A stretch of DNA of 64,000 nt, from the NCBI GenBank assembly GCA_016235815.1, contig JACRIM010000034.1, positions 62,001-126,000 of the forward strand. Reading direction: 5' to 3'. Under the pieces are notes generated by a model. It made no database searches. It saw only the letters and a list, made by a program, of their open reading frames with translations, and was not told the origin of the DNA. This stretch comes from Planctomycetota bacterium (GTDB lineage Bacteria > Planctomycetota > Phycisphaerae > UBA1845 > UTPLA1). Each line of letters begins with the position of its first letter. Within the stretch, counting starts at the first letter, position 1. Both the position numbers and the translations under genes were made by a program. This document shows, piece after piece, positions 43,862 to 53,347 of the stretch.

Positions 43862-45253
43862 ATGACAAGTCGGATTGCGCCTATGGGCGTATTGGTCGCT
43901 GCACTGCTTGTCGCACCGCGCGATGTTCTGGCCGATCCAGACGTGTTCACCTGCCAGGTGGGCGATGCGTTCACGACCTCCGGCTATTTCAGCTATGGGG
44001 CGGTCGGCGGCATTCACGCTTTCTCCATTCAATCGCAGTCGTGCAATCAGGGTTCGACCTATGCGAACTGGATCGAGGGAACGAATCAGCACCCGGTAAT
44101 CGCACAGAACCTCTTCCGCCTGCGCAACGGGCGTTTCGAGCACATTGGGCAGGCATGGCTGAAACACGGGTTCTTCGTCGCAGGGGAGGACGGATGCACG
44201 ACGTGCACCGGCGACGGCGATTACACCAAGCTTGAGCCGGGCTGTTGTGATACCTACGGCGCGTCACTAAATGGATTTCAATCGCTGCTCGGCCCAAAGT
44301 CGGAAGTGAATGCGTCGACCGGCGTGTTTCCGTATCCGGCGTGCGGAGGGTCCTGTCCGGCGGTTGATGATGGAACGGATCGGCGGCTGCAGGTTGCCGA
44401 CGCGGATCTCGACACGAACCAATCCGTCATTTACATCGCGGAAATTCAGTATGTCCTGCAGGACGACTGCCAGGCGAATCCGCGCACGGATTTTAATAAT
44501 GCGTCATGGCGGCGGATCGGCATCACCGGATTCAAGCAGTTGTCGACGTGGCTTTCCAATACGGCCTCTGGGTTCCCCGGCATTAATGCATGGGAGACGT
44601 ATGAATCGGGCGTCACGTCGGGGTTGGTGGATATTCCCAATGACGGGCGATTCTATGTTTCCGCCAAGGCGACGGACCTCGGCGGCGGCGTGTGGCACTA
44701 TGAATACGCCGTGCAGAATTTGAACTCCGACCGCTCGGGGGCATCGTTTTCGGTGCCGGTGCCGGTGGGTGCGATGGTCAGCAATGCAGGTTTTCATGAT
44801 GTGGCCTATCACAGCGGCGAGCCGTACGACAACACGGACTGGAGTCTTCCCGCCAACGGTGTGACGACGACGAATGGACTGGTGTGGGCGTCGCAGGCGT
44901 ATCCGGGCGATCCGACCAATGCGAACGCCCTGCGATGGGGGACGTTGTACAACTTCCGATTCGACCTGAACGTGCCGCCGAACTCGGGCGTAGTGACGAT
45001 TGGGTTGTTCAAGCCCGGCACGCCGACGACGGCATCGGTAGGAAGCGTCGCGCCGCGGGCTTGTGCGTGCGTGGGTGATATGAACGGCGATGGGAAGTTT
45101 GACGGGTTGGACGTGCCGGCGTTTGTCGCGGCCTATCTCGGAGTCGCGCCAAGTGTCTGTGCAGATATTTCGCTACCGGCAGGCTCGACGCCGGATGATG
45201 CGGACTTGGCTCAGTTCGTATCGTTACTGCTTGGCACGGGCACGTGTCCGTAA
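43862..45253 (+). CDS. Secreted protein with dockerin-like C-terminus
   Basis: 463 aa. Signal peptide MTSRIAPMGVLVAALLVAPRDVLA. The body is a beta-rich extracellular domain of unknown family with several Cys pairs (CTTCTGDGDYTKLEPGCC, CGGSCP). The last 60 residues are a dockerin-like module: CVGDMNGDGKFDGLDVPAFVAAYLG, then a second helix pair ending GTGTCP at the stop. ATG 43862 is set by the promoter and the signal peptide. Function unknown. Confidence 0.7.
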   Translation: MTSRIAPMGVLVAALLVAPRDVLADPDVFTCQVGDAFTTSGYFSYGAVGGIHAFSIQSQSCNQGSTYANWIEGTNQHPVIAQNLFRLRNGRFEHIGQAWLKHGFFVAGEDGCTTCTGDGDYTKLEPGCCDTYGASLNGFQSLLGPKSEVNASTGVFPYPACGGSCPAVDDGTDRRLQVADADLDTNQSVIYIAEIQYVLQDDCQANPRTDFNNASWRRIGITGFKQLSTWLSNTASGFPGINAWETYESGVTSGLVDIPNDGRFYVSAKATDLGGGVWHYEYAVQNLNSDRSGASFSVPVPVGAMVSNAGFHDVAYHSGEPYDNTDWSLPANGVTTTNGLVWASQAYPGDPTNANALRWGTLYNFRFDLNVPPNSGVVTIGLFKPGTPTTASVGSVAPRACACVGDMNGDGKFDGLDVPAFVAAYLGVAPSVCADISLPAGSTPDDADLAQFVSLLLGTGTCP

Positions 45254-45288
45254 TCTCGCGACCCAATCTTCATCCGCTCTAACCGCGC

Positions 45289-46965
45289 CTATGCCTCTTG
45301 CATTGACCTTGCCGCGTCCAGGTCGGCGTCCAAACCGGGTTGGGGGAGAAGGTACTGATGCTTGAATTGTTCGGCCGTGCGGGCGCGTTTCGCCCGGAGT
45401 TCGCGATTGCGTTCGGTGAGGCGGTTCGTTGGCAGGGTGACGACGTCGACGGGGCCAAGTCGCAACGACTTGCGTTTTGACTCGTATTCGATGTTGATCT
45501 CCCCTAAGGCCCGGTCGAGCTTCTTCGCCAAGTCTTTGGCGTCTTTCGACGCGTTCATCTCCACGTAGAGGCGGTAGAACGGGATGTCGGCCCAGCGCGG
45601 GGCGAGGACGAAATTCGTAATCGACGCTTCGTTCCCCGCCGCCGATTGCATGGCCATCACGACCTGATCTTCGGTGAGCTTCTCGCCGGCCATGGACGCT
45701 GTGTGGGCATCTCGGCTGAGAAACTCAATCATCGGCGCCTGACCCATGCGGCCCGTAACGCGGACTCGGTCGCCGAGGTCGTATCGGAAAAGACCGCTGA
45801 AGTTGGTGAGCAGCAGAAAATATTCGCCGCCTTCGGAGAGTTCGTGGCATCGAAGCACGGTTGGCTTGGCGGTGCCGTATTCGTCGGCCGGGATGAACTC
45901 GAAGAACTGACTCGTGACCGCGAGAACGCCGGATGCCGTGCTGTCTTCCAGCGGGATTGACATGCGGCCTTCGCTGGCGATGAGGCCGATGTCTCGAGCG
46001 GGCACGTTTCCAAAAAGAGCGGGAAACTGCGAGCGATAGAGACCCATGGTGCCACCCGTCCAATGGGCGAGAAAGCCAAGTCGCCAGTAATCCTTTGGAA
46101 GCAGTCGGCCGGTACGCTGCACGATTTTCTCAAGGTTGCGGGCGCGGGCCGGGTCGGGGGACAAGCGAGGCGCCAAGGCGTTTCGTATCTGCGGCTCAAC
46201 GTTCATCGTCGGATTTAGCGTGCCGTCGCGGATATCTCGGATCAGGGCTTCGCGGTTCTCGTCTGCGTTACGTGCGAGGGCGAGCAGCGTGGCCGGGTTT
46301 GCGGTGACGAGCCATGCCACATCGTTTGGCACGGCAAGGCGCATGATGGTGTAGTACTTGGCGGTCGTGTCGGCGATTCCTGCGATCGATAACGGCGACG
46401 TGTAATACTTGCGGACGAGTTTCTTTTGAGTCGCAGCGAGCATGCCGGTGATCGCGCCGCACGGGACGCCGGAGGGCGCGGCGTGGTCATTCATGGGGCT
46501 GGTGACCTGCACGATGTGGCGGAGCAGGCATCCATCATGGTCGAGGATCGCCTTGAGGCCCCAAATGTTCCAGCCGGCGCGGCAGTCGGCGAGGGCGCGC
46601 TGCGTAATGGGGATGTATTTGGATTGAGCGGTGGTTCCGCTGGTGAGGGCGAACATTAGGATGCGCTCGCCGGGGGAAAAGAGCGCGCGGACGACTCCAC
46701 TGCGAACGCGGTCGATATAGGGGGCGAGGTCGGCGTAGGTTTGGATGGGCACGCGATCGGCGTAGTCACGGTACGTGCGCGCCGAGGAGAGGCCGTGGTT
46801 GCGGGCGTAGTCGCTGTCGGACGATGCGGAAAGGATTTCGAAGAGGAGTCGATCTTGCGTGCGCGTGGCGCGGTCGACGGCCCTGAAGAATCGCTGCGTC
46901 GTTGTGCGCGCGTGGAGGCGGGCAACATTGGCGAGAAAGCGGTCGAGAATCGATGTAGACGACAC
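45289..46965 (-). CDS. GH3 family acyl-adenylate enzyme
   Basis: 558-aa member of the GH3 (auxin-responsive) branch of adenylate-forming enzymes. Motifs are LTSGTTAQSKYIPIT near residue 105, YGTAKPTVLRCHELSEGGEYFLLLTN and YDLGDRVRVTGRMGQAPMIEFLSR. Plant members join amino acids to jasmonate or auxin; bacterial members are mostly uncharacterised and probably conjugate carboxylates to amines or thiols. Stands alone, convergent with the dockerin-type gene. Confidence 0.85.
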   Translation of the reverse strand: MSSTSILDRFLANVARLHARTTTQRFFRAVDRATRTQDRLLFEILSASSDSDYARNHGLSSARTYRDYADRVPIQTYADLAPYIDRVRSGVVRALFSPGERILMFALTSGTTAQSKYIPITQRALADCRAGWNIWGLKAILDHDGCLLRHIVQVTSPMNDHAAPSGVPCGAITGMLAATQKKLVRKYYTSPLSIAGIADTTAKYYTIMRLAVPNDVAWLVTANPATLLALARNADENREALIRDIRDGTLNPTMNVEPQIRNALAPRLSPDPARARNLEKIVQRTGRLLPKDYWRLGFLAHWTGGTMGLYRSQFPALFGNVPARDIGLIASEGRMSIPLEDSTASGVLAVTSQFFEFIPADEYGTAKPTVLRCHELSEGGEYFLLLTNFSGLFRYDLGDRVRVTGRMGQAPMIEFLSRDAHTASMAGEKLTEDQVVMAMQSAAGNEASITNFVLAPRWADIPFYRLYVEMNASKDAKDLAKKLDRALGEINIEYESKRKSLRLGPVDVVTLPTNRLTERNRELRAKRARTAEQFKHQYLLPQPGLDADLDAARSMQEA

Positions 46966-47006
46966 GCGCAGTGTTCTCCATGAAAAACAGGAAGTCTGGT
47001 ACTTGA

Positions 47007-48098
47007 CTATGGCGACTTGGCCGCCGTTGAAGCCATATCCTTCGCAGACTTGTAATACTGGAGTACGCGTTTCAAGTCCGCCTGGTCATCGGCCGGAGCG
47101 GCGGCAATGGCGCGCTCTTGTGCGACGATGGCGGCGTCGATCATGCCGAGTTCGCAGTAAACCCGGGCAAGGAGCGCGAGGGCATCGGTGTCTTTTCCCT
47201 CGGTGAGTTGCTCCAGACGACGGGCGACGCGAAGCATGAGGCCGGGGTTGCGCTCGGCGAGGCTTCGCTCAAACTGAAACTCAATGACTTGTTGGAGGGC
47301 CTCGGGGTTGTCCTTCATGACCGATTCGACTTTCGCGTCGATGGCGATTATGTCCTCCATCCGGTCCAATTCGCCGAGAAAATGCCGCTTCATAAGCAGC
47401 GGCATCAGTTCGTGCGGCTTCACGGATGCCATGTCGTCGATGATCTTGAACAACTCCGTCGGGACCGGTGTTTCTCCGTTGGCGCGGTCCTTCTCGTATT
47501 GCTCTGCTGCGGAACGGGCCTTTTCCAGTAGCTCGTCGTACTTCTTCGCGGCGGCGGCGGCCGCTTTTCCTGTTTCGGTGTTGTACGTTCCCGCGACGGC
47601 CCCTTTGAGCGCGCGGGGCATGTCGGGGTCCATCGGGTGGCCGGTCCAGACAATGATGCCGGACTTGTCGACGACGAAAGCATGGGGGATGCCCTGATCC
47701 TCAAGCATCCATGCGGCGTTGGTTTTGTTTTCTTTATCCGCGCCGACGTGGTAGGGCATGTCGATCGGCTTTCCGGTCTTCGGCTTGGCGAGGAATTTCT
47801 CGATGATGGCCGGGTCTTCGCTGCTGATGCCGATGATGGTGACGCCGGTCTTGGCGAGGTCGCGGTGGAGGTCGGCGAGGTGAGGAATGCTGAGCCGACA
47901 GGGGCCGCACCAGGTCGCCCAGAATTCGATTAGATAGACGAATTTGCCCGCGTCCTTGTCGCCGGGGAGGGCGGCGGGGGCGGTGGTCAGCCACTTGTTG
48001 ATTTGAATGGGTGGGGCCTTGTCGCCGATGGCGGGCACGGCGAGGGCGGTTGACACCAGGGTTGCGATGGCGGCAAGGGTGAAACCGGGGCGAAGCAT
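47007..48098 (-). CDS. TlpA-like thioredoxin-domain protein
   Basis: 363 aa. Signal peptide at 1-20. A TlpA/ResA-type thioredoxin domain (about 25-180) with redox motif WCGPC in EFWATWCGPCRLSIPHL, then a C-terminal helical part (about 200-350) that may be TPR-like. It is probably a periplasmic thiol-disulfide reductase that keeps cysteines reduced, for example for cytochrome c maturation. The cysteine-rich secretome in this window provides possible substrates, an inference. Confidence 0.85.
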   Translation of the reverse strand: MLRPGFTLAAIATLVSTALAVPAIGDKAPPIQINKWLTTAPAALPGDKDAGKFVYLIEFWATWCGPCRLSIPHLADLHRDLAKTGVTIIGISSEDPAIIEKFLAKPKTGKPIDMPYHVGADKENKTNAAWMLEDQGIPHAFVVDKSGIIVWTGHPMDPDMPRALKGAVAGTYNTETGKAAAAAAKKYDELLEKARSAAEQYEKDRANGETPVPTELFKIIDDMASVKPHELMPLLMKRHFLGELDRMEDIIAIDAKVESVMKDNPEALQQVIEFQFERSLAERNPGLMLRVARRLEQLTEGKDTDALALLARVYCELGMIDAAIVAQERAIAAAPADDQADLKRVLQYYKSAKDMASTAAKSP

Positions 48099-48230
48099 AG
48101 GGGCCTTTCCAACGAATTATTTGCAGGTAACGGCGACGCGCAATCGCATCACTGTTGATTCAGGGATTGTCCTCGGGGTATCGTGAATCCGCAAACGAGC
48201 CAGTGAGTCGGACTTAACCGGGAGCGCGCC

Positions 48231-48947
48231 GTGGGCGATCAACAACACAACGCCACAACGGTCTCGCTGCCGGTCTATGCCGGGACGCCGCACGACTGTC
48301 CGTATCTTCCGGATCGAACGGCGAAGAATGAATTCATTGTAGCCACGTCGCTTGAGTCGGGCCTGTATCAGCAATTGATGGACGCGGGGTTTCGGCGCAG
48401 CGGCGAGATTGTGTATCGCCCCGTGTGCGACGGGTGCCGGGAGTGCGTGCCGATTCGTGTGCCGGTGGCGACGTTCCTTCCGACGCGCTCGCAGGGGCGG
48501 TCCGCGGAGAAAAATCGTGACGTCCGTGTAGAAACCGGCGTGCCTAAATTGACGGACGAGAAGTGGCGCATCTACGAGGCCTATCAGCGCGAGCAGCATG
48601 ACGGGACGATGAACTCCGGTCGTGAGGAAATGGAGGCGTTTCTGTATCGGTCGCCGACGACAACGGAGGAGTTTGTCTATTCCGTGGGGGAGAGGGTAAT
48701 TGCATCCGGAATCGTGGATGCTACATCGGCGGCTTTGTCTTCCGTTTATTTCTACTTCGATCCGGCCGAGGCGAAGCGAAGCCTTGGCGTCTTCAGCGTG
48801 TTGCGGGAGATTGAGGAGTGCCGGTCTCGGGGACTGCCGTTTTGGTATGGGGGCTACTATGTGCGGGGTTGTCGGAAAATGAGCTACAAGACTCAATACA
48901 AACCGTTTGAATTGCTGGGGGATGACGGGATTTGGCGTACGGGGTAG
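48231..48947 (+). CDS. bpt: Leucyl/arginyl-type aminoacyl-tRNA-protein transferase
   Basis: 238-aa bacterial ATE1-like transferase that attaches leucine (or Arg) from tRNA to N-terminal acidic residues and marks proteins for the N-end rule pathway. Typical N-terminal CPYLPDRTAKNEFIV and the cysteine cluster CDGCRECVPIR, C-terminal FYFDPAEAKRSLGVFS and WYGGYYVRGCRKMSYK. The start is GTG 48231. ClpS is not in the window. Confidence 0.92.
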   Translation: MGDQQHNATTVSLPVYAGTPHDCPYLPDRTAKNEFIVATSLESGLYQQLMDAGFRRSGEIVYRPVCDGCRECVPIRVPVATFLPTRSQGRSAEKNRDVRVETGVPKLTDEKWRIYEAYQREQHDGTMNSGREEMEAFLYRSPTTTEEFVYSVGERVIASGIVDATSAALSSVYFYFDPAEAKRSLGVFSVLREIEECRSRGLPFWYGGYYVRGCRKMSYKTQYKPFELLGDDGIWRTG

Positions 48948-48992
48948 GATTCGGGTCGCACATTGGACCCGTCTTTCGCCAAGGAGCCTGTC

Positions 48993-49454
48993 ATGGAAAT
49001 GCCGAAAGTCACCGAAGCGCATCGTAAGCTTGAAATCCTGGTCGGTTCGTGGACCGGCGAAGAGCGCATCTCGCCGTCGCCGTTTGATCCGCAAGGCGGC
49101 ACCGCCATTGGGCGCGTGCAGAACCGCTCGGCGCTGGATGGATTCGCGGTCGTGCAGGACTACGAGCAGGAGCGGGGCGGAAAGGTGACGTTTCGCGGCC
49201 ACGGCATTTTTCGGTTTGATGCCATGCAGAACACCTATGTCATGCATTGGTTCGATTCGATGGGCATGCCGCCGGGAGAATATCGCGGGACGTTTGACGG
49301 CAATGTGCTCGTGCTGCTGAGCACGACGCCATTCGGGCAAAGCCGGGCGACGTTCGACTTCCGCGAGAAGGGTCGATACGTGTTTAAGATGGACGTCTCG
49401 CCAGACGGTGCAAATTGGCATCCGTTCATGGAAGGTTCGTATCAGGGCAGCTAG
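48993..49454 (+). CDS. DUF1579 family protein
   Basis: 153 aa, DUF1579 (calycin-like beta-barrel): LEILVGSWTGEERISPSPFDP near the start, then repeated beta strands with GHGIFRFDAMQNTYVMHWFDS. Function unknown; relatives are thought to bind small ligands. Follows bpt after 45 bases with ATG 48993 chosen because of the AAGGAG-like site upstream. Confidence 0.8.
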   Translation: MEMPKVTEAHRKLEILVGSWTGEERISPSPFDPQGGTAIGRVQNRSALDGFAVVQDYEQERGGKVTFRGHGIFRFDAMQNTYVMHWFDSMGMPPGEYRGTFDGNVLVLLSTTPFGQSRATFDFREKGRYVFKMDVSPDGANWHPFMEGSYQGS

Positions 49455-49552
49455 GAGACCGGAATTCCGGCGTTATCGGGCGGGCGGGGGCGCCACCGGA
49501 CCAGGTTCACATCAAGGAACGACAACGGCGGCTCGATGAAGAGGGGAGCACC

Positions 49553-50527
49553 GTGCAGTGCGCGCCCACTTTTTTCGCGGAGCCGGACATGTTGCAGCAC
49601 GAAACCATCGAAGCAATTATGCGTTCGGCATCCATCCCCTCCATGCCGATGGTCGCGACCCGTTGCTATGAAATGACGCAGGACGCCGCGTGCGATTACG
49701 GCAAGCTTGTGGAATTGCTCAGCACCGACCCCGGTATTGCGGCGGATGTGTTGCGGCTTTCAAACTCCGCGTTGTTCGGTGTCACAAGGCAAGTTGCTTC
49801 GCTCCGACAGGCAATCTCCCTGCTCGGCGTGAAGCGAATCCGTGAGTTGGTGTTGGCCCGCTATCTTGTTCAGCAAATGCAGAAGGGCGACGCGGAGGTT
49901 GTTGATATTTCGTATTACTGGCGGCGATCGCTGGCCACGGCGATTCTCGCGGCCAAGTTCGCCGACACGCTGTGCCCGGCGCAGCGCGACGAGGCGTTCA
50001 TCGGCGGACTGCTGGCGGACGTCGGCATTGTCGTAATGGGGCGGGCCTTGCCGGTGCAATATGCCCCGGTGGCCGAGCGATACAAGCCGAATCAACCCGA
50101 GGACTGGCTGCACAGCGAAGTCGCCCTGATGGGCGTGGCCCACGGCGAAGTGTCGGCGTTGGTGATCGAGCAGTGGGGTCTGCCGGTGTCATTGGTGGAG
50201 GCAGTGCGCTATCACCACAGTGCTGCGACGGAGATGCCCACCAAGGGCGCCGGCGTGATCCTGGCGCGGGCCATTGGCGGTGCGCAGTTGATCGCCAAGA
50301 TCCTCTCGGAAGCGACGGACGGCGCGACCGCGGTCAACGCCTGCACCATGGCCATGAACCGCGTCAACTTGAATACGAATGTGTTGATCAAATCACTCGA
50401 CGGCATCGACGCCGAGATTCGCAACGTGGCGGATCTGCTAAAGGTTGAAGTGCTCAACAGCAAGCTCTTCACGACGCTGGGCCGGCAGTTAATTGAGAAT
50501 CTGCACGCGGTCGAGATGGTGGTCTAA
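49553..50527 (+). CDS. HDOD domain signalling protein
   Basis: 324 aa, one HDOD domain (about 15-215), a metal-free relative of HD phosphohydrolases used in signalling and in bacterial chemotaxis or cell-cycle control: IPSMPMVATRCYEM, LRLSNSALFG, SLRQAISLLGVKRIRELV and a helical end. GTG 49553 has a strong GAGGGGAG site upstream; ATG 49589 is an alternative. No output domain is attached. Confidence 0.8.
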   Translation: MQCAPTFFAEPDMLQHETIEAIMRSASIPSMPMVATRCYEMTQDAACDYGKLVELLSTDPGIAADVLRLSNSALFGVTRQVASLRQAISLLGVKRIRELVLARYLVQQMQKGDAEVVDISYYWRRSLATAILAAKFADTLCPAQRDEAFIGGLLADVGIVVMGRALPVQYAPVAERYKPNQPEDWLHSEVALMGVAHGEVSALVIEQWGLPVSLVEAVRYHHSAATEMPTKGAGVILARAIGGAQLIAKILSEATDGATAVNACTMAMNRVNLNTNVLIKSLDGIDAEIRNVADLLKVEVLNSKLFTTLGRQLIENLHAVEMVV

Positions 50528-50550
50528 CGCAGTGTTGATGTGCCGAAGGG

Positions 50551-50823
50551 CTACTCTTTGATCGTGCGGCGGTTTGACAGTCGCTCATCACACGGCACCG
50601 CGTTTTCATTTCCAATCCACTGATCCCACTTGGAATGATCGGCGATGTCCACGCCCTCGGCGCGGGCCTGGCGCTGGAGGTAATTTTGCAATTCCATGAG
50701 AAAGTCTGTGTCCATCAGCTCGCGGTGGTCGCCGAGGTGCTGGTGCAGGATGCGATAAACGAGTTTCAGTTCGTCGCGATCCAGCGCGGCAATCACGGCG
50801 TCGGCACGTTCTTCAAAGCTCAT
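50551..50823 (-). CDS. Hypothetical small acidic protein
   Basis: 90 aa, helical, rich in Asp, Glu and Gln (MSFEERADAVIAALDRDELK). No family recognised. The start at 50823 has AGGAG nine bases upstream; two other in-frame ATGs lie 6 and 18 bases earlier. Convergent with the HDOD gene. Confidence 0.55.
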   Translation of the reverse strand: MSFEERADAVIAALDRDELKLVYRILHQHLGDHRELMDTDFLMELQNYLQRQARAEGVDIADHSKWDQWIGNENAVPCDERLSNRRTIKE

Positions 50824-50882
50824 GGGCATTTGCTCCTGCATACATCATAGCGGCTGAACGGAAAATCAGCCCTGCGGACCGG

Positions 50883-51776
50883 TCAGTTCTTGATAATCAT
50901 CGCCATCGCGTCGGACATGGGTCGGCCCGGGCCTCGGCCAAACGTTGCCGCGAATTGGTCCGAACACAGGCTTACGTCGGAAGGGCGCGGTTCCGAAAAC
51001 GCGATTTCCCACTGGCGCGTCGGAATGAGCAGTGATTCCTCGCAGTGCAGGGCCGTTGCCATGATCCGTCCCATGTCGAGGCGGGAGAGCCGTTGCGGCC
51101 CTGCAACGTGCATAAGACCGGCGAATGCGGTTTGGGCGATCGTGATGACCGCTTCAGCGGCGTCGTCGAGCCAGAGAGGCGAGCGGAACTCGTCTTCGAA
51201 GAGTCGAAGTGGTTGCCCGTCGCGAAGGGTCTGGAGTTGATTGCGAAACGTGGTCGCGCGAATCACATCGGGCAAGCCATACATGAGCGGGAGTCGGGCG
51301 ACGGCGCCGCCGGGGTATGCGAGGACGAGGCGTTCACCATCGAGTTTGGATTGGCCATAGACGGACAGCGGCAACGGCGCGTCGGTTTCCCGGTAGTGGC
51401 CGGCCTTGCCGTCGAAGACGAGGTCGGTGGAGATGTACACAAGCCGCGAGCCTGACTGGGATGCGAGTTGAACGAGGTGTGCCGTAGCGTCGACATTGAC
51501 CTTGCGGGCGCAACCGGGATTCTCAAAGGCGGACTGGACGTTGGTCACAGCGGCGGCGTGAACGATGTGCGTGGATTGCAACGCGCTAAGGACGTTGGAC
51601 AAACTGTCGCGGTCGGTCAGGTCGCATCGGATCGTCATCCCGACGAGCGGCGCGGGCCCGGTGGGGGAGATCAAGCCCGTTGCCGAGTGGCCGGCACGTG
51701 TTAGCGTGCGAAGGAGGACGCTGCCGAGTTGTCCACCCGCGCCGGTGATGAGCCATCGCTGATTGTCTTTGTGCAT
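50883..51776 (-). CDS. RmlD-like NAD(P)-dependent sugar epimerase/reductase
   Basis: 297-aa short-chain dehydrogenase of the dTDP-4-dehydrorhamnose reductase type. Nucleotide fold GAGGQLGSVLL, then YISTDLVFDGKAG and the catalytic SVYGQSKLDGE (Tyr, Lys). It probably makes a deoxysugar nucleotide for surface glycans. Other rml genes are absent, so the substrate is uncertain. The start is ATG 51776, 49 bases from the divergent transferase. Confidence 0.8.
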   Translation of the reverse strand: MHKDNQRWLITGAGGQLGSVLLRTLTRAGHSATGLISPTGPAPLVGMTIRCDLTDRDSLSNVLSALQSTHIVHAAAVTNVQSAFENPGCARKVNVDATAHLVQLASQSGSRLVYISTDLVFDGKAGHYRETDAPLPLSVYGQSKLDGERLVLAYPGGAVARLPLMYGLPDVIRATTFRNQLQTLRDGQPLRLFEDEFRSPLWLDDAAEAVITIAQTAFAGLMHVAGPQRLSRLDMGRIMATALHCEESLLIPTRQWEIAFSEPRPSDVSLCSDQFAATFGRGPGRPMSDAMAMIIKN

Positions 51777-51825
51777 GAATGGGCGCCTGCATGACGACTC
51801 GTGGGTTTTGCGGCATCATGGCGGG

Positions 51826-53346
51826 ATGGATGCGGCGTCGTCAACACGCGATCGATTGCTTGGCCCCTTGTTCTTGAGCGTGCTTTGCGCTGTGGTCGGC
51901 GTTGTAGCCATCGTTCGGCCGTATCAGTGGATGAACGACGATGCGTACTTTTACCTGAAGGTGGCACTCAATCATTCTCGCGGATTGGGAAGCAGTTTCA
52001 GCGGGTTGGCGCCGACGAATGGATATCACCCCTTGTGGCAGTGGATGTTGATGGTGCTGTTTGATTTGCTGCAGCCAGGCGTGGAGGGAGGGTTGTTTGC
52101 GGCGCGGGTGTTGTGTTGGGTGGTCATGGTGGGGGCGTTGGTTGCGTTCGTGCGATTTACAACGAGGGCCTTCGGCACAGGATGGGGGGCGGCAAGCGTC
52201 GCCGTGCTTTCGATCTTTGCGACGCGGGGCGTGTCGTGCATGGAATTCTGGCCGGCGGTTTTGCTGTTGGGACTGGTCCTATTACGGGCCTCGCGGGAGA
52301 GTTCAAGAACGGCAGGGCTCGGCGATTCGCTGGTGAGTGGGTGTTTGCTTGCGTTATTGGTGCTTTCACGGTTGGACCTCGCGGTGTTTGTTGTGGTCCT
52401 GTTCGTGGCGAGCGGAATCCGTCAGCCGGGGATTGCAAAGAGGGCGGGTTGGATACAAGCGGGCGTTGTAGCGGCGGCCATGATTGCCTATGCCGTTTAC
52501 AACGCGCGGACGTTTGGTCATGCGGGGACCATTTCCTCGATGCTTAAGTCGACGTTTCCGGCACCCGTCATGCCCGGTGCTGCGACGCTTTTGTCAACAA
52601 AGCACGCATGGCCGGGGTGGGTGGCGGCTATCGCATTGTGTTTCGTTCCGGCGCGCGGCGGGACCATTCACACTCATGATCGTGTAATCCGAATTCTGGC
52701 CGAGGCGACGTTGATCCACGCGGTCGCGGTTCTGATGTTCACGCGATGGCCGGCGTTCGGGATCTGGTATTGGATATTGTCTTACGCGTCGCTGGCAGTG
52801 TTTGTCGGTGAGATGGGCCGACGGGTAAACAGGGCGCGGGCGGCGACCGTTGTCGTCGCGTTGGCGAGTCTATGGCACGCGGGGGCCATTGCCGACGCGT
52901 TGATTCGTTATCCCGATCAGCCCGAGGGTGAGATGGGTCGGCAGTTCGCGGCGTATGTTCCGAAGGACGCGGTGGTGTTTCAGGTCGATGCGACGGGTAT
53001 GACGTCGTACTTAAGCGATCGCACGATCATCAACGGCGACGGGCTTATGAATAACCGGGAATTTCAGACGGCGGTTGGCAATCACGCACTCGACGCTTAC
53101 TTGAATAAGTTCGGAGTGACACACATCGTGCATGATGAAGCAGAGGCGCTCGGGGATGATTTCGCTTCTGGCGACTATCGAGTTGCGAAATACGATGTGC
53201 CGTGTCATCTCGAAGGAACCGGCACGACCCTGGCGCTACGGCGCGAGGACGAGGTTGCCCGGTGGACGGTGGAGTGGCCGGGGCAAGTTTTTCCGTGGCC
53301 GCGGGATGGGCATCGGCAGACGTTCGTGGTGTGGCGGCGGAAGTGA
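51826..53346 (+). CDS. Polytopic glycosyltransferase-like membrane protein
   Basis: 506 aa with about ten membrane helices and a C-terminal extracytoplasmic part (about 390-506). An N-terminal external loop with WMNDDAYFYLKVALN and TNGYHPLWQWM is the style of GT39/GT83 mannosyl- or arabinosyltransferases that use polyprenyl-linked sugars. No enzyme motif is certain. Divergent from the RmlD-like gene and adjacent to folP. Confidence 0.65.
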   Translation: MDAASSTRDRLLGPLFLSVLCAVVGVVAIVRPYQWMNDDAYFYLKVALNHSRGLGSSFSGLAPTNGYHPLWQWMLMVLFDLLQPGVEGGLFAARVLCWVVMVGALVAFVRFTTRAFGTGWGAASVAVLSIFATRGVSCMEFWPAVLLLGLVLLRASRESSRTAGLGDSLVSGCLLALLVLSRLDLAVFVVVLFVASGIRQPGIAKRAGWIQAGVVAAAMIAYAVYNARTFGHAGTISSMLKSTFPAPVMPGAATLLSTKHAWPGWVAAIALCFVPARGGTIHTHDRVIRILAEATLIHAVAVLMFTRWPAFGIWYWILSYASLAVFVGEMGRRVNRARAATVVVALASLWHAGAIADALIRYPDQPEGEMGRQFAAYVPKDAVVFQVDATGMTSYLSDRTIINGDGLMNNREFQTAVGNHALDAYLNKFGVTHIVHDEAEALGDDFASGDYRVAKYDVPCHLEGTGTTLALRREDEVARWTVEWPGQVFPWPRDGHRQTFVVWRRK

Positions 53347-53347
53347 T

